Shown here one piece after another: positions 8,316-15,757 of a DNA stretch of 21,112 nucleotides (positions within the stretch are counted from its first letter, which is position 1; each line of letters begins with the position of its first letter). The notes below the pieces were generated by a model. It saw only the letters and a program-made list of their open reading frames with translations. It searched no databases and was not told where the DNA came from. The translations under genes and the position numbers were made by a program. The stretch is from CAZJNX01 sp964547415 (lineage in GTDB: Bacteria; Pseudomonadota; Alphaproteobacteria; Rhizobiales; Amorphaceae): assembly GCA_964547415.1 (NCBI GenBank), contig CAZJNX010000068.1, positions 1 to 21,112 on the forward strand, written 5' to 3'.

Positions 8316-10421
8316 ATGCGGCGGATCGAGCGCTGGTTCGAGGCGGCGCGGCGGCGCCAGCGCAGGACGGAGGGGCTCTACGCGAGCCTCCTTTCCGACA
8401 GCCTGCCCCGCTACTTCGCCTACCGCCTGCGCTACGCCTTCCTGCTCCAGGGCAGTGGCTTCGTCTTCCACGTCCTCGAGTTCACGATCATCCTCGCCGC
8501 GGTGGGCGAACTCGCCGCCTTCGTGGTGATCGCGCTGCGCAGCGGCACCATCCTCGTGCGCGGCGCCTGGTGGGGCGCGCTCGAGCCGATGCGCGAGCGC
8601 CTGCGCGCGATGGCGGCCGAAGGGGCGCGCGAGGCCTCGGAGCGGGAAATCGGCCACTGGCTCTTGCTGTCGTTCGTGGCGGCGGCCCTCCTCGTCCTCC
8701 TCGGGGCGGGCCTCCTGCAGCTCTCCCTCCCCGGCCCGGAAGACGACCTCGCCCAGGTCTACGGCTTCCTCATCGTGGTCGAGCTCGCCGCGCGGCTGCC
8801 GGTCCTCGTCCTCCATTCGGGGATGTACGCGACGCGCCGGGTCTACCGGCCGCTGTGGTCCATGTTCCTGCCGACGGGCGTGCAGCTCGCCGTCCTCGGG
8901 GCGGGCGCAGCCTTCTTTCCGGCGGCCGCGCTCGTCATCGCCATCCTCGCCTCCACGGCCGCCTCCTGCGCCCTCACGCTCCACTTCACCTGGCGCATGT
9001 ATCGCCTGACGGGGCTCGCGCCGCGGCCCGGCCTCGAGGCGCGGGCGCTCGTCCCGTTCCTGGCGGGCCTGCCGGGGGCGCGGATGGCGACGGCGGCGGT
9101 CGCGGGCGTGGCGCTGCGGGCCGATTCGGTCCTCGTCCTCGCGATCCTCGGGATCTACGGCACGGGCGGGCGCGCCCTCGACCTCGCGGCCGCCCACCCG
9201 GACTGGCGGGCGGTCGACGCGTTCACCTTCTTCTACCTGATCCTGCCGGCCTTCCGCGGCGCCTACGAGTGGGCGTCCCTGTTCTATTTCGACTTCGTGC
9301 GGCTGCGACGGCAGGCGGCGCTCGCCCCCTTCCGCCGCGCGTTCTTCCGCAAGCTCCTCCTCGCGACGCCGCTGGTGACGGGCTTCTTCTGGGCGATGGC
9401 AGCCGCCCTCGGCCTCCTCCTGTTCCCGGAGATCCCGCCGCTCCTCCTCCTCGCCCTCCTGCCGCTGTTCGTGGTGCGCGGGTTCGTCGGCCTCTACCAG
9501 GTGCGCACCTTCGCCGACGGCCACTTCCTCACGCTGATCGGCTCGATCGGCCTGTTCGCGGGCCTCCTCGTCCTCGTGTGGCTCGACGTCAACGCCGCGT
9601 CCGATCTCCTCGAGGTGCTCGCCGCGCTCCTCCTCGTGCTCCTCGTCCTCGTCAACCTCCAGCACCTGCGCGACCGGCGCGCCCCGCCCCCCGACACCCT
9701 CCTGTCGCTCGGCGACTTCGTCGGCCGCCTCGGGAGCGAGCCGGGCCCGGTGGCGGTCGGCGAGATCCGTCTGTCGCGGCGGGTGCCCCACAAGCAGCGG
9801 CGGCTCGCCGCCGACCTCGTGCGCGAGGCGGTGGCGGGGCGCGGCCACCTCGCCTTCCGCTCCCCGCGCACCCTCCTCTACTACGTGACGAGCCCGCCCG
9901 CCGGGGACGACGACCCCGCCCACCCGCGCGCCGTCGCGGCCGGCACCGGCGGGGCGGCGAGCGGCGGCCGCCTCCTCGGCGGCGCGCCGGGAAGCGGCCG
10001 CACCGCCCTCGCCCGCCTCGTCGAGGAGGGATGGATCGCCGCGCACCCGGAGCGGCAGGGCGCGCCCGAAGCGCTCCTCGCCGCCTTCCGCGTCCTTTTC
10101 CCGGACGGAATCGCCATCGACACCGAGACGCTCGAGGGCGCGCGCGAGGCCCGGCGGCTCGACGACACGGTCGCGGGGGGCGCCCTCTCGGCGGCCGCCC
10201 GAAGCCTTGCCGCGGGCGAGACGGTGGTCGCCGCCTCCGGCCGCCTCCTGTCGGCGGTGTTCGTCGACGGGGCGATGCGGCTCCTGTTCGTGCTGCCGGC
10301 GGGCACCGACGAGGCGCTCGCCGCCACCTGGCGGCGAATGGTGGCCGACTGGTACGTGGCCCGGGGGACGGCCGCCGCCCGCCTTCCGGCCGGCGCGGGC
10401 GCGGAGGCCGGCGATGGCTGA
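8316..10421 (+). CDS. Large polytopic membrane protein, partner of the reverse transcriptase (unknown function)
   Basis: A 701-residue protein that I do not recognise. After an Arg-rich amphipathic start (1-20) come about 11-12 hydrophobic segments (approximately 41-62, 65-82, 114-135, 148-168, 184-202, 204-224, 258-282, 303-322, 347-370, 374-392, 405-424, 430-448), then a soluble C-terminal region of about 250 residues (450-701), probably cytosolic. The membrane part loosely recalls flippase/MATE-like transporters, but I cannot show homology. A P-loop-like GGAPGSGRT (555-563) has Arg where Walker A needs Lys, so nucleotide binding is not claimed. Its stop overlaps the RT start by 8 bp (10414-10421), pointing to translational coupling. 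The start is the only Met before the first hydrophobic segment; earlier codons are antisense to RNase T2. Base composition matches the flanks. Confidence 0.85.
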   Translation: MRRIERWFEAARRRQRRTEGLYASLLSDSLPRYFAYRLRYAFLLQGSGFVFHVLEFTIILAAVGELAAFVVIALRSGTILVRGAWWGALEPMRERLRAMAAEGAREASEREIGHWLLLSFVAAALLVLLGAGLLQLSLPGPEDDLAQVYGFLIVVELAARLPVLVLHSGMYATRRVYRPLWSMFLPTGVQLAVLGAGAAFFPAAALVIAILASTAASCALTLHFTWRMYRLTGLAPRPGLEARALVPFLAGLPGARMATAAVAGVALRADSVLVLAILGIYGTGGRALDLAAAHPDWRAVDAFTFFYLILPAFRGAYEWASLFYFDFVRLRRQAALAPFRRAFFRKLLLATPLVTGFFWAMAAALGLLLFPEIPPLLLLALLPLFVVRGFVGLYQVRTFADGHFLTLIGSIGLFAGLLVLVWLDVNAASDLLEVLAALLLVLLVLVNLQHLRDRRAPPPDTLLSLGDFVGRLGSEPGPVAVGEIRLSRRVPHKQRRLAADLVREAVAGRGHLAFRSPRTLLYYVTSPPAGDDDPAHPRAVAAGTGGAASGGRLLGGAPGSGRTALARLVEEGWIAAHPERQGAPEALLAAFRVLFPDGIAIDTETLEGAREARRLDDTVAGGALSAAARSLAAGETVVAASGRLLSAVFVDGAMRLLFVLPAGTDEALAATWRRMVADWYVARGTAAARLPAGAGAEAGDG

Positions 10422-11769
10422 GGAACCGGTGGACGTGGAAGCCGCGCTCGCCGACCCGGAAATCTACGAGCGGGCGATCCTGAAGATCTTCGAGAAGCGC
10501 AGCGTGCGCGGCCGCGCCTTCCACGAGGCGGACGAGGGGGTGAGCTACTACACCGCCGCCACCGACCGCCGTGCCCTCGCCGCCCGCATCGCCGAGACGG
10601 TCGCGGCCGGCGCCTACCGCCCTTCCCCGGTCGACCTCTGGCACCTCACCCGTGGCGGCAAGACGCGCGAGGCCCACACGCCCGCCTTCACCGACCAGGT
10701 GGTGGGGGCCGCCCTCTTCCCGCTCCTGTCCCGCAACGCCCGCTGCCTCGGGATGCCCGGCGTCTACTCCTATTTCCCCGGCACGACGGCCCTCGACGCC
10801 ATGGCCGCCTTCGCCCGCTTCGTGCGCGCCGAGCGCCGGACGCATGGAGCGGGCGGGCCGCCCGCCGACATCCACGTCCTCCAGTCCGACTTCAAGCGCT
10901 ACGGCGACGACCTCCCCGTCCACGAAACCGCCTACGTCTGGACGGCGCTGCGCGCCGCCACGGACCTCGGCAATCCGCGGGGCGCGGTCTCGGAGGCCAC
11001 CTGGCGGCTCGTCAAGGCGCTGGTGCGGCCCGCCGTGCGCGACCGGGACGGGACGGTCTTCTGCCGGCTCTACGGCGTCGCCATGGGAACGCCCCTCGTC
11101 CCGATCGTCTCCAACCTCGCGGCCAAGCCCGTCGACGACCTCGCATCCGCGACGCCCGGTCTCTTCTACGCCCGCTACAACGACGACTTCATCATCGCGC
11201 ACCGGGACGCGGCCGTGGTCTCCCGCCTCGACCGGGAGATCGACGGGCTCCTCGCGCCCCTCGGCGTCAGGCGGAAGCTCGAGAAGGACATCCGCACCTG
11301 CCTCAACGCCGCCGGCCGCCCCTCGGCCGACGACCCGCGCTTCCGCGGTCGCCACCGGATCGACTGCCTCGGCCTGTCGGTCGCCGCGGACGGGCGGATG
11401 ACGGTCGGGCCCCACCGCATCGCCCGCCTCGTGCGGCGCATCGCCGGCCGCCTCGACGACCTGTCCCCGACGCTCCACGGCCTGCCGCCCCGGGCGAAGG
11501 CGCGCCGCCTCGTGGAAGCGACGAACGTGATGCTCGACCCGAAGAGCCCGTTCGCCGTCCCCGGCCTCGCCGCCCTCCTCGAGGCCACCACCGACCGGGG
11601 GGCCCTCGCCGACATCGACAACCGTCTCTTCGCCAAGATCGCCCAGCTCGCGACCGGCCGGCCCGGCGTCACCGGCTTCCGCCTCGTGCCGCCGGCGGTC
11701 CTGAGGCGGGAATGCGGCCTCGTCTCCCTCGTCGCCCTCAGGAACCGGCGCGGCCGACGCGGCGGTTGA
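10414..11769 (+). CDS. Stand-alone reverse transcriptase (RVT_1-type, unclassified)
   Basis: A 451-residue RNA-dependent DNA polymerase-like protein. RT blocks appear in order: AYRPSPVDLWHLTRGGKTRE (fingers, about 67-86), GVYSYFPGTTALDAM (116-130, equivalent of SYGFRPGRS), motif A LQSDFKRYGDD with Asp159, motif B VAMGTPLVPIVSN (222-234), motif C FYARYNDDF with Asp257/Asp258, motif D APLGVRRKLEKD, motif E IDCLGLSVAADG (317-328), then a helical thumb-like C-terminus. The catalytic aspartates are intact. Motif B is atypical (Met for Gln and Val for Ser in QGxxxSP). No maturase X, HNH endonuclease, GIY-YIG, retron VTG/NAxxH or DGR features are visible, so it falls among stand-alone bacterial RTs such as the 'unknown group' lineages, several of which are antiphage systems. 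It is translated in overlap with the upstream membrane protein gene, its likely partner. Confidence 0.9.
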   Translation: MAEEPVDVEAALADPEIYERAILKIFEKRSVRGRAFHEADEGVSYYTAATDRRALAARIAETVAAGAYRPSPVDLWHLTRGGKTREAHTPAFTDQVVGAALFPLLSRNARCLGMPGVYSYFPGTTALDAMAAFARFVRAERRTHGAGGPPADIHVLQSDFKRYGDDLPVHETAYVWTALRAATDLGNPRGAVSEATWRLVKALVRPAVRDRDGTVFCRLYGVAMGTPLVPIVSNLAAKPVDDLASATPGLFYARYNDDFIIAHRDAAVVSRLDREIDGLLAPLGVRRKLEKDIRTCLNAAGRPSADDPRFRGRHRIDCLGLSVAADGRMTVGPHRIARLVRRIAGRLDDLSPTLHGLPPRAKARRLVEATNVMLDPKSPFAVPGLAALLEATTDRGALADIDNRLFAKIAQLATGRPGVTGFRLVPPAVLRRECGLVSLVALRNRRGRRGG

Positions 11770-11813
11770 TCGGCAGCGGCCGCTCGGCTAGCCATGGGTC
11801 CGGGGCGCAGCCC

Positions 11814-11875
11814 CCGCACCCCGGTGCGGTCGCGCGGCGGACCACAGAGGCTGCGGCTTTCGGTTCGCTTTTTTT
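11814..11875 (+). terminator. Hairpin and downstream T-run after the RT gene, possible terminator
   Basis: A 6-bp perfect stem CCGCAC/GTGCGG (11814-11829) is followed 39 nt later by TTTTTTT (11869-11875), with more T-rich sequence to about 11887. The spacing is too long for a textbook intrinsic terminator, yet this is the only strong T-tract nearby and it is 100 bp after the RT stop. Confidence 0.35.
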
Positions 11876-11899
11876 CCGTTTTCTTCCCTGCGCCCCATC

Positions 11900-11937
11900 C
11901 CGGCCGGCGCCCGCCTCCCGGCGGGTGGCCCGGCCGG
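11900..11937. repeat. Strong nested hairpin in the RT-asnO gap
   Basis: Outer arms CCGGCCGG (11900-11907 and 11930-11937) enclose an inner perfect stem CCCGCC (11910-11915) / GGCGGG (11920-11925) with a TCCC loop, joined by a small internal loop (CG against TGGC). The 14 base pairs are nearly all G-C. Confidence 0.5.
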
Positions 11938-11964
11938 CGGGGGCGCGCCCTCGACGCGGGCGGT

Positions 11965-12007
11965 GCGCCTCGCCTACAAGGTCGGGCGAAACGGCAAGGC
12001 GAGGCGC
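11965..12007. repeat. 11-bp perfect inverted repeat in the asnO leader
   Basis: GCGCCTCGCCT (11965-11975) is exactly complementary to AGGCGAGGCGC (11997-12007), with a 21-nt spacer. It ends about 60 bp upstream of the asnO ribosome-binding site (GGAGGCGAGGG, 12071-12081). It could be an mRNA leader hairpin or an operator. Confidence 0.55.
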
Positions 12008-12085
12008 CCGTTCTTCCCCCGCCGGCATCGGCGGCGGGCAAGGCCCGCGCCCCATCCGCGCCAGGCAAAGGGAGGCGAGGGTTCC

Positions 12086-13864
12086 ATGTGCGGCATCTGC
12101 GGTGAGGTGAGGCTCGACGGCAGGGCCGCTTCCATGGACGCGGTCGGACGCATGACCGACGCGATGGCCCCGCGCGGGCCGGACTCCGAAGGCCTCGTCG
12201 GCCGCGGGCGGGTGATCTTCGGCCACCGCCGCCTCACCATCATCGACCTGTCGACCCGCGCCGAGCAGCCGATGGTGGACGCCGCCCTCGGCCTCACCAT
12301 CGTCTTCAACGGCTGCATCTACAACTACCCGGAGCTGCGCCGCGACCTCGAGGCGGAGGGCTACGCATTCTTCTCCTCCGGCGACACCGAGGTGATCCTG
12401 AAGGCCTACCACGCCTGGGGCCCGATGTGCGTGGAGCGCTTCCACGGCATGTTCGCCTTCGCGATCCTCGAGCGCGACTCCGGGCGCGTCGTGATGGCGC
12501 GGGACCGGTTCGGCATCAAGCCGCTCTACCTCGCCGAGATGCCCGGGCGGCTGCGCTTCGCCTCCTCCGTCCAGGCGCTGCTCGCGGGCGGCGACGTCGA
12601 CACCTCGATCGACCGGGCCGCCCTCCACGCCTACATGACCTTCCACGCGGTCGTGCCCGCCCCGCGCACGATCCTGTCCGGCATCGCCAAGTTCCCGCCC
12701 GCCACCGTCCGCGTCATCGAGGCGGACGGGACCACGAAGGACACCGTCTACTGGCGGCTCGACTTCACCCGCACGCCCGAGGACGCGACCCGCTCGGCGG
12801 AGGAGTGGCGCGACGCGGTGATGGCCGCGCTCAGGAAGGCCGTCGACCGGCGCATGGTGGCGGACGTGCCGGTGGGCGTCCTCCTGTCGGGCGGCGTCGA
12901 TTCCTCGGTCATCGTGGCGCTCCTCGCCGAGGCCGGGCAGAAGCACCTCGCCACCTTCTCCATCGGCTTCGAGGCCGCCCACGGCGAGAAGGGCGACGAG
13001 TTCGTCTACTCCGACCTCATCGCCGAGCGCTTCGGCACCGACCACCACCAGCTGTTTGTCCCCTCCACGGAGATGATCGAGGCGCTGCCCGACACCGTGC
13101 GGGCGATGCCAGAGCCCATGGTCTCCTACGACAACGTGGGCTTCTTCCTGCTGTCGCGGGAGGTGGCGAAGCACATCAAGGTGGTGCAATCGGGCCAAGG
13201 GGCCGACGAGATCTTCGGCGGCTACCACTGGTATCCGCCGATGGCGGGCGCGAACGACCCGCTCGCCACCTATGCCGAGCACTTCTTCGACCGCGACCAC
13301 GCCCGCCTCGCGCAGCACCTGTCGCCCGCGTACATGGCGGAGCGGGACGAGAGCCGCGCCTTCGTGGAGCAGCACTTCGCGATGGCCGGCGCCACCGACC
13401 CGGTGGACAAGGCGCTCCGGCTCGACAGCACGGTGATGCTGGTGGAGGACCCGGTGAAGCGGGTCGATTCCATGACCATGGCCTGGGGCCTCGAGGCGCG
13501 GGTGCCCTTCCTCGACCACGAGCTCGCCGAGCTCGCCGCCCGCATCCCCCCGTCGGAGAAGCTGAAGGACGGCGGCAAGGGCGTCCTCAAGGACGTGGCG
13601 CGTGAGGTCGTCCCCCACGAGGTGATCGACCGCAAGAAGGGCTATTTTCCGGTCCCGGCGCTGAAATACATCTCCGGGCCGGTCCTCGACCTCGTGCGCT
13701 CCGTCCTCGACGCCGACGCGGCGCGGGCCCGCGGCATCTTCCGCAAGGACTACCTCGACACCCTGTTTGCCGACCCGACCGCCCACATCACGCCGCTGCG
13801 CGGCTCGGAGCTGTGGCAGGTGGCGCTCCTCGAGATGTGGCTGCAGACCCACGACATCCGGTAA
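12086..13864 (+). CDS. asnO: N-acetylglutaminylglutamine amidotransferase (asparagine synthase family)
   Basis: The amidating enzyme of the osmolyte NAGGN (N-acetylglutaminylglutamine amide). It is 592 residues: a class II glutaminase domain with N-terminal nucleophile Cys2 (MCGICGE, 2 to about 190) and an asparagine-synthetase domain with PP-loop SGGVDSS (268-274) and SGQGADE (369-375). Against housekeeping AsnB, the neighbours decide the role: it heads a run of three same-strand genes with the GNAT/ATP-grasp ligase and M42 hydrolase that make up the known NAGGN trio. In Sinorhizobium meliloti asnO and ngg are needed for NAGGN under osmotic stress. The ATG at 12086 follows GGAGGCGAGGG and leaves Cys at position 2, as autoprocessing requires. 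Glutamine is hydrolysed and the ammonia used to amidate the dipeptide with ATP. Confidence 0.95.
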   Translation: MCGICGEVRLDGRAASMDAVGRMTDAMAPRGPDSEGLVGRGRVIFGHRRLTIIDLSTRAEQPMVDAALGLTIVFNGCIYNYPELRRDLEAEGYAFFSSGDTEVILKAYHAWGPMCVERFHGMFAFAILERDSGRVVMARDRFGIKPLYLAEMPGRLRFASSVQALLAGGDVDTSIDRAALHAYMTFHAVVPAPRTILSGIAKFPPATVRVIEADGTTKDTVYWRLDFTRTPEDATRSAEEWRDAVMAALRKAVDRRMVADVPVGVLLSGGVDSSVIVALLAEAGQKHLATFSIGFEAAHGEKGDEFVYSDLIAERFGTDHHQLFVPSTEMIEALPDTVRAMPEPMVSYDNVGFFLLSREVAKHIKVVQSGQGADEIFGGYHWYPPMAGANDPLATYAEHFFDRDHARLAQHLSPAYMAERDESRAFVEQHFAMAGATDPVDKALRLDSTVMLVEDPVKRVDSMTMAWGLEARVPFLDHELAELAARIPPSEKLKDGGKGVLKDVAREVVPHEVIDRKKGYFPVPALKYISGPVLDLVRSVLDADAARARGIFRKDYLDTLFADPTAHITPLRGSELWQVALLEMWLQTHDIR

Positions 13865-13868
13865 CGGC

Positions 13869-13882
13869 GGCAAGCGCTTGCC
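13869..13882. repeat. Palindrome between asnO and ngg
   Basis: GGCAAGCGCTTGCC is a perfect 14-bp palindrome starting 4 nt after the asnO stop. Allowing one bulged C on the right, pairing extends four more base pairs outwards. The AAGCGCTT core resembles LacI/GalR-type operators, but its place between two genes of a trio also fits an mRNA hairpin that tunes relative expression. Confidence 0.45.
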
Positions 13883-13951
13883 CGCCGCCCGGGCGCGGGG
13901 CAAGCTTCGGCCGGGCGGCCGCCGGCCGGCCAGCGACGGAGGACGCATCCG

Positions 13952-15757
13952 ATGACGAGTTCGAGCCCCGGACGCCGGAGCGGCGCGCTCGCCCAGCGGC
14001 TGCGGCGGATGCGCGAGCGCGGGGCGAGGCCGCCGGTGATGCCCGAGGTGCCCGGCGCCCCGCCCCAGGCGGCGAACGCCCGGGTGGACTGCGGCTGGGG
14101 CACGCTCCATTTCGCGCATACCTACGCCAACTCCGCCGACCTCGCCGAGGCCATGCGGTCCGAAAGCCCGGGGCGGCGGGACATCGCCTTCTACGTGCGC
14201 GAGCCCCACGTGATGCTGTCGGCCGCGCCGCTGGAACTCTTCCTCGACCCGTCCCACACCTACCGGCTGGACCTGTCCACCTACCGCCCGTCCCGCCGCA
14301 AGCCCAAGGGCTTCGTCGTGCGTCGCATGACGAACGAGGACGACGCGGAGGCCGTCAACCGCATCTATGCCCAGCGCCACATGGTGCCGGTGCGCCCGGA
14401 CTTCTTCTGGCAGAAGCGGGACAACCGCGAGCTCGTCTACCTCGTCGCCGAGGACGTGGCGACCGGCGAGATCATCGGCACCGTGACCGGCGTCGACCAC
14501 ATGCGCGCCTTCAACGACCCGGACCACGGCTCCTCGCTGTGGTGCCTCGCCGTCGACCCGCAGACCCGCAACCCCGGCGTCGGCGAAGCGCTGGTGCGCC
14601 GCCTCGCCGAGCTGTTCCAGGCGCGCGGGGCGGCCTTCATGGACCTGTCCGTCCTCCACGACAACGACCAGGCGATCGCGCTCTACGAGAAGCTCGGCTT
14701 CTTCCGCGTGCCGGTCTACACCATCAAGCGCAAGAACCCGATCAACGAGCGCCTGTTCGCCGGCCCTCCGCCGGAGGTGGACCTCAACCCCTACGCCCGC
14801 CTCATCGTGGACGAGGCGCGCCGCCGCGGCATCGACGTGGAGATGATCGACGCGGGCGCGGGCTTTTTCCGCCTCACCTACGGCGGGCGCTCGATCCGCT
14901 GCCGGGAGAGCCTCACCGACATCACCACCGCCGTCTCCATGTCGATCTGCGACGACAAGGCCGTCTCCCGCCGCCTGATGGAGGCCGCGGGCCTCAACGT
15001 GCCCGACGAGATCGAGACGACGGACGCGGAGGAGGTGCGCGCCTTCATCGCGCGGCACGGCAAGGTGGTGGTGAAGCCCGCCCGCGGCGAGCAGGGCCGC
15101 GGCATTTCCGTCGGCATCGGGCCGCAGGACGACGTGGAGGGGGCGATCGCCGCCGCCCGCGAGGTGTGCGACCGCGTGCTGGTGGAGGAGTTCGTGGAAG
15201 GCTCGGACCTGCGCCTCGTCGTCATCGACTACCGCGTGGTCGCGGCGGCCCTGCGCCTGCCCGCGCGCATCTTCGGCGACGGCCAGGCGACGGTGGCCGA
15301 GCTCATCGAGCGGCAGTCGAAGCGCCGCGCCGCCGCCACGGGGGGCGAATCGCGCATCCCGGTGGACGCGGAGACGCGCCGGTGCGTGGCCGCCGCGGGC
15401 CTGTCCTTCGAGGACGTGCCGGAAGAGGGGCGGGAGATACCCGTCCGGCGGACGGCGAACCTGCACACCGGCGGCACCATCCACGACGTCACCGACCACG
15501 TCCACGGCGCCCTCGTGACGGCGGCGGTGCGCGCGGCGCGGACCATCGAGATCCCGGTCGTCGGCATCGACTTCATGGTGAAGAGCCACCTCGGCCCGGA
15601 CTACGTCTTCATCGAGGCGAACGAGCGGCCGGGCCTTGCCAACCACGAGCCGCAACCGACGGCCGAGCGCTTCATCGACATGCTGTTTCCCCAGTCGATC
15701 CCCGAAGCCGCCCGCCGGGCCGCCACCAGCGACGCGGAGACGCCGTGCCCCGCCTGA
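13952..15757 (+). CDS. ngg: N-acetylglutaminylglutamine synthetase (GNAT/ATP-grasp fusion)
   Basis: Builds the acetylated dipeptide N-acetylglutaminylglutamine, the NAGGN precursor, in the cytosol. The 601-residue protein has an N-terminal family-specific region (1 to about 120), a GNAT acetyltransferase domain (about 124-255) with the acetyl-CoA loop RNPGVG at 206-211, and an ATP-grasp ligase domain (about 290-585) with KVVVKPARGEQGRG (371-384) and the metal-binding ending EANERPG (555-561). This fusion architecture is diagnostic for Ngg. GGAGG (13938-13942) is 9 nt before the ATG. The 3' end overlaps the next gene by 13 bp, so the two are translationally coupled. All key motifs look intact. 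Confidence 0.95.
   Translation: MTSSSPGRRSGALAQRLRRMRERGARPPVMPEVPGAPPQAANARVDCGWGTLHFAHTYANSADLAEAMRSESPGRRDIAFYVREPHVMLSAAPLELFLDPSHTYRLDLSTYRPSRRKPKGFVVRRMTNEDDAEAVNRIYAQRHMVPVRPDFFWQKRDNRELVYLVAEDVATGEIIGTVTGVDHMRAFNDPDHGSSLWCLAVDPQTRNPGVGEALVRRLAELFQARGAAFMDLSVLHDNDQAIALYEKLGFFRVPVYTIKRKNPINERLFAGPPPEVDLNPYARLIVDEARRRGIDVEMIDAGAGFFRLTYGGRSIRCRESLTDITTAVSMSICDDKAVSRRLMEAAGLNVPDEIETTDAEEVRAFIARHGKVVVKPARGEQGRGISVGIGPQDDVEGAIAAAREVCDRVLVEEFVEGSDLRLVVIDYRVVAAALRLPARIFGDGQATVAELIERQSKRRAAATGGESRIPVDAETRRCVAAAGLSFEDVPEEGREIPVRRTANLHTGGTIHDVTDHVHGALVTAAVRAARTIEIPVVGIDFMVKSHLGPDYVFIEANERPGLANHEPQPTAERFIDMLFPQSIPEAARRAATSDAETPCPA

Larger units (their letters stand above)
11770..12085. other. 316-bp structured intergenic region between RT and asnO
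   Basis: No credible gene. It holds in order: hairpin CCGCAC-CCCG-GTGCGG (11814-11829), a rare T-rich patch with a run of seven T (11869-11875), a nested strong hairpin (11900-11937) and an 11-bp inverted repeat (11965-12007) before the asnO ribosome site. This may combine the 3' end of the RT operon with the asnO leader. A small RNA is possible but unproven. Confidence 0.5.

Noticed and set aside
9978..10005. Walker A-like GGAPGSGRT in the membrane protein tail
   Set aside because: The essential Lys is Arg, the segment follows a Gly/Ala-rich stretch, and no Walker B or other NTPase motif follows.
7784..10483. 899-codon plus-strand frame and other Arg/Pro-rich frames over 7800-10480
   Set aside because: Overlaps the membrane protein gene in another frame; extreme Arg/Pro/Gly content shows it is not coding.
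10414..11769. Group II intron, retron or DGR as the source of the RT
   Set aside because: No maturase X or HNH domain, no intron domain V-like element noticed, no retron-type VTG or NAxxH signature, and no template/variable repeat pair or accessory DGR gene in the window.
11738..15655. 1305-codon minus-strand open frame across asnO and ngg
   Set aside because: Shadow of the two well-supported plus-strand genes; composition is typical of antisense frames in GC-rich DNA and no domain is recognisable.
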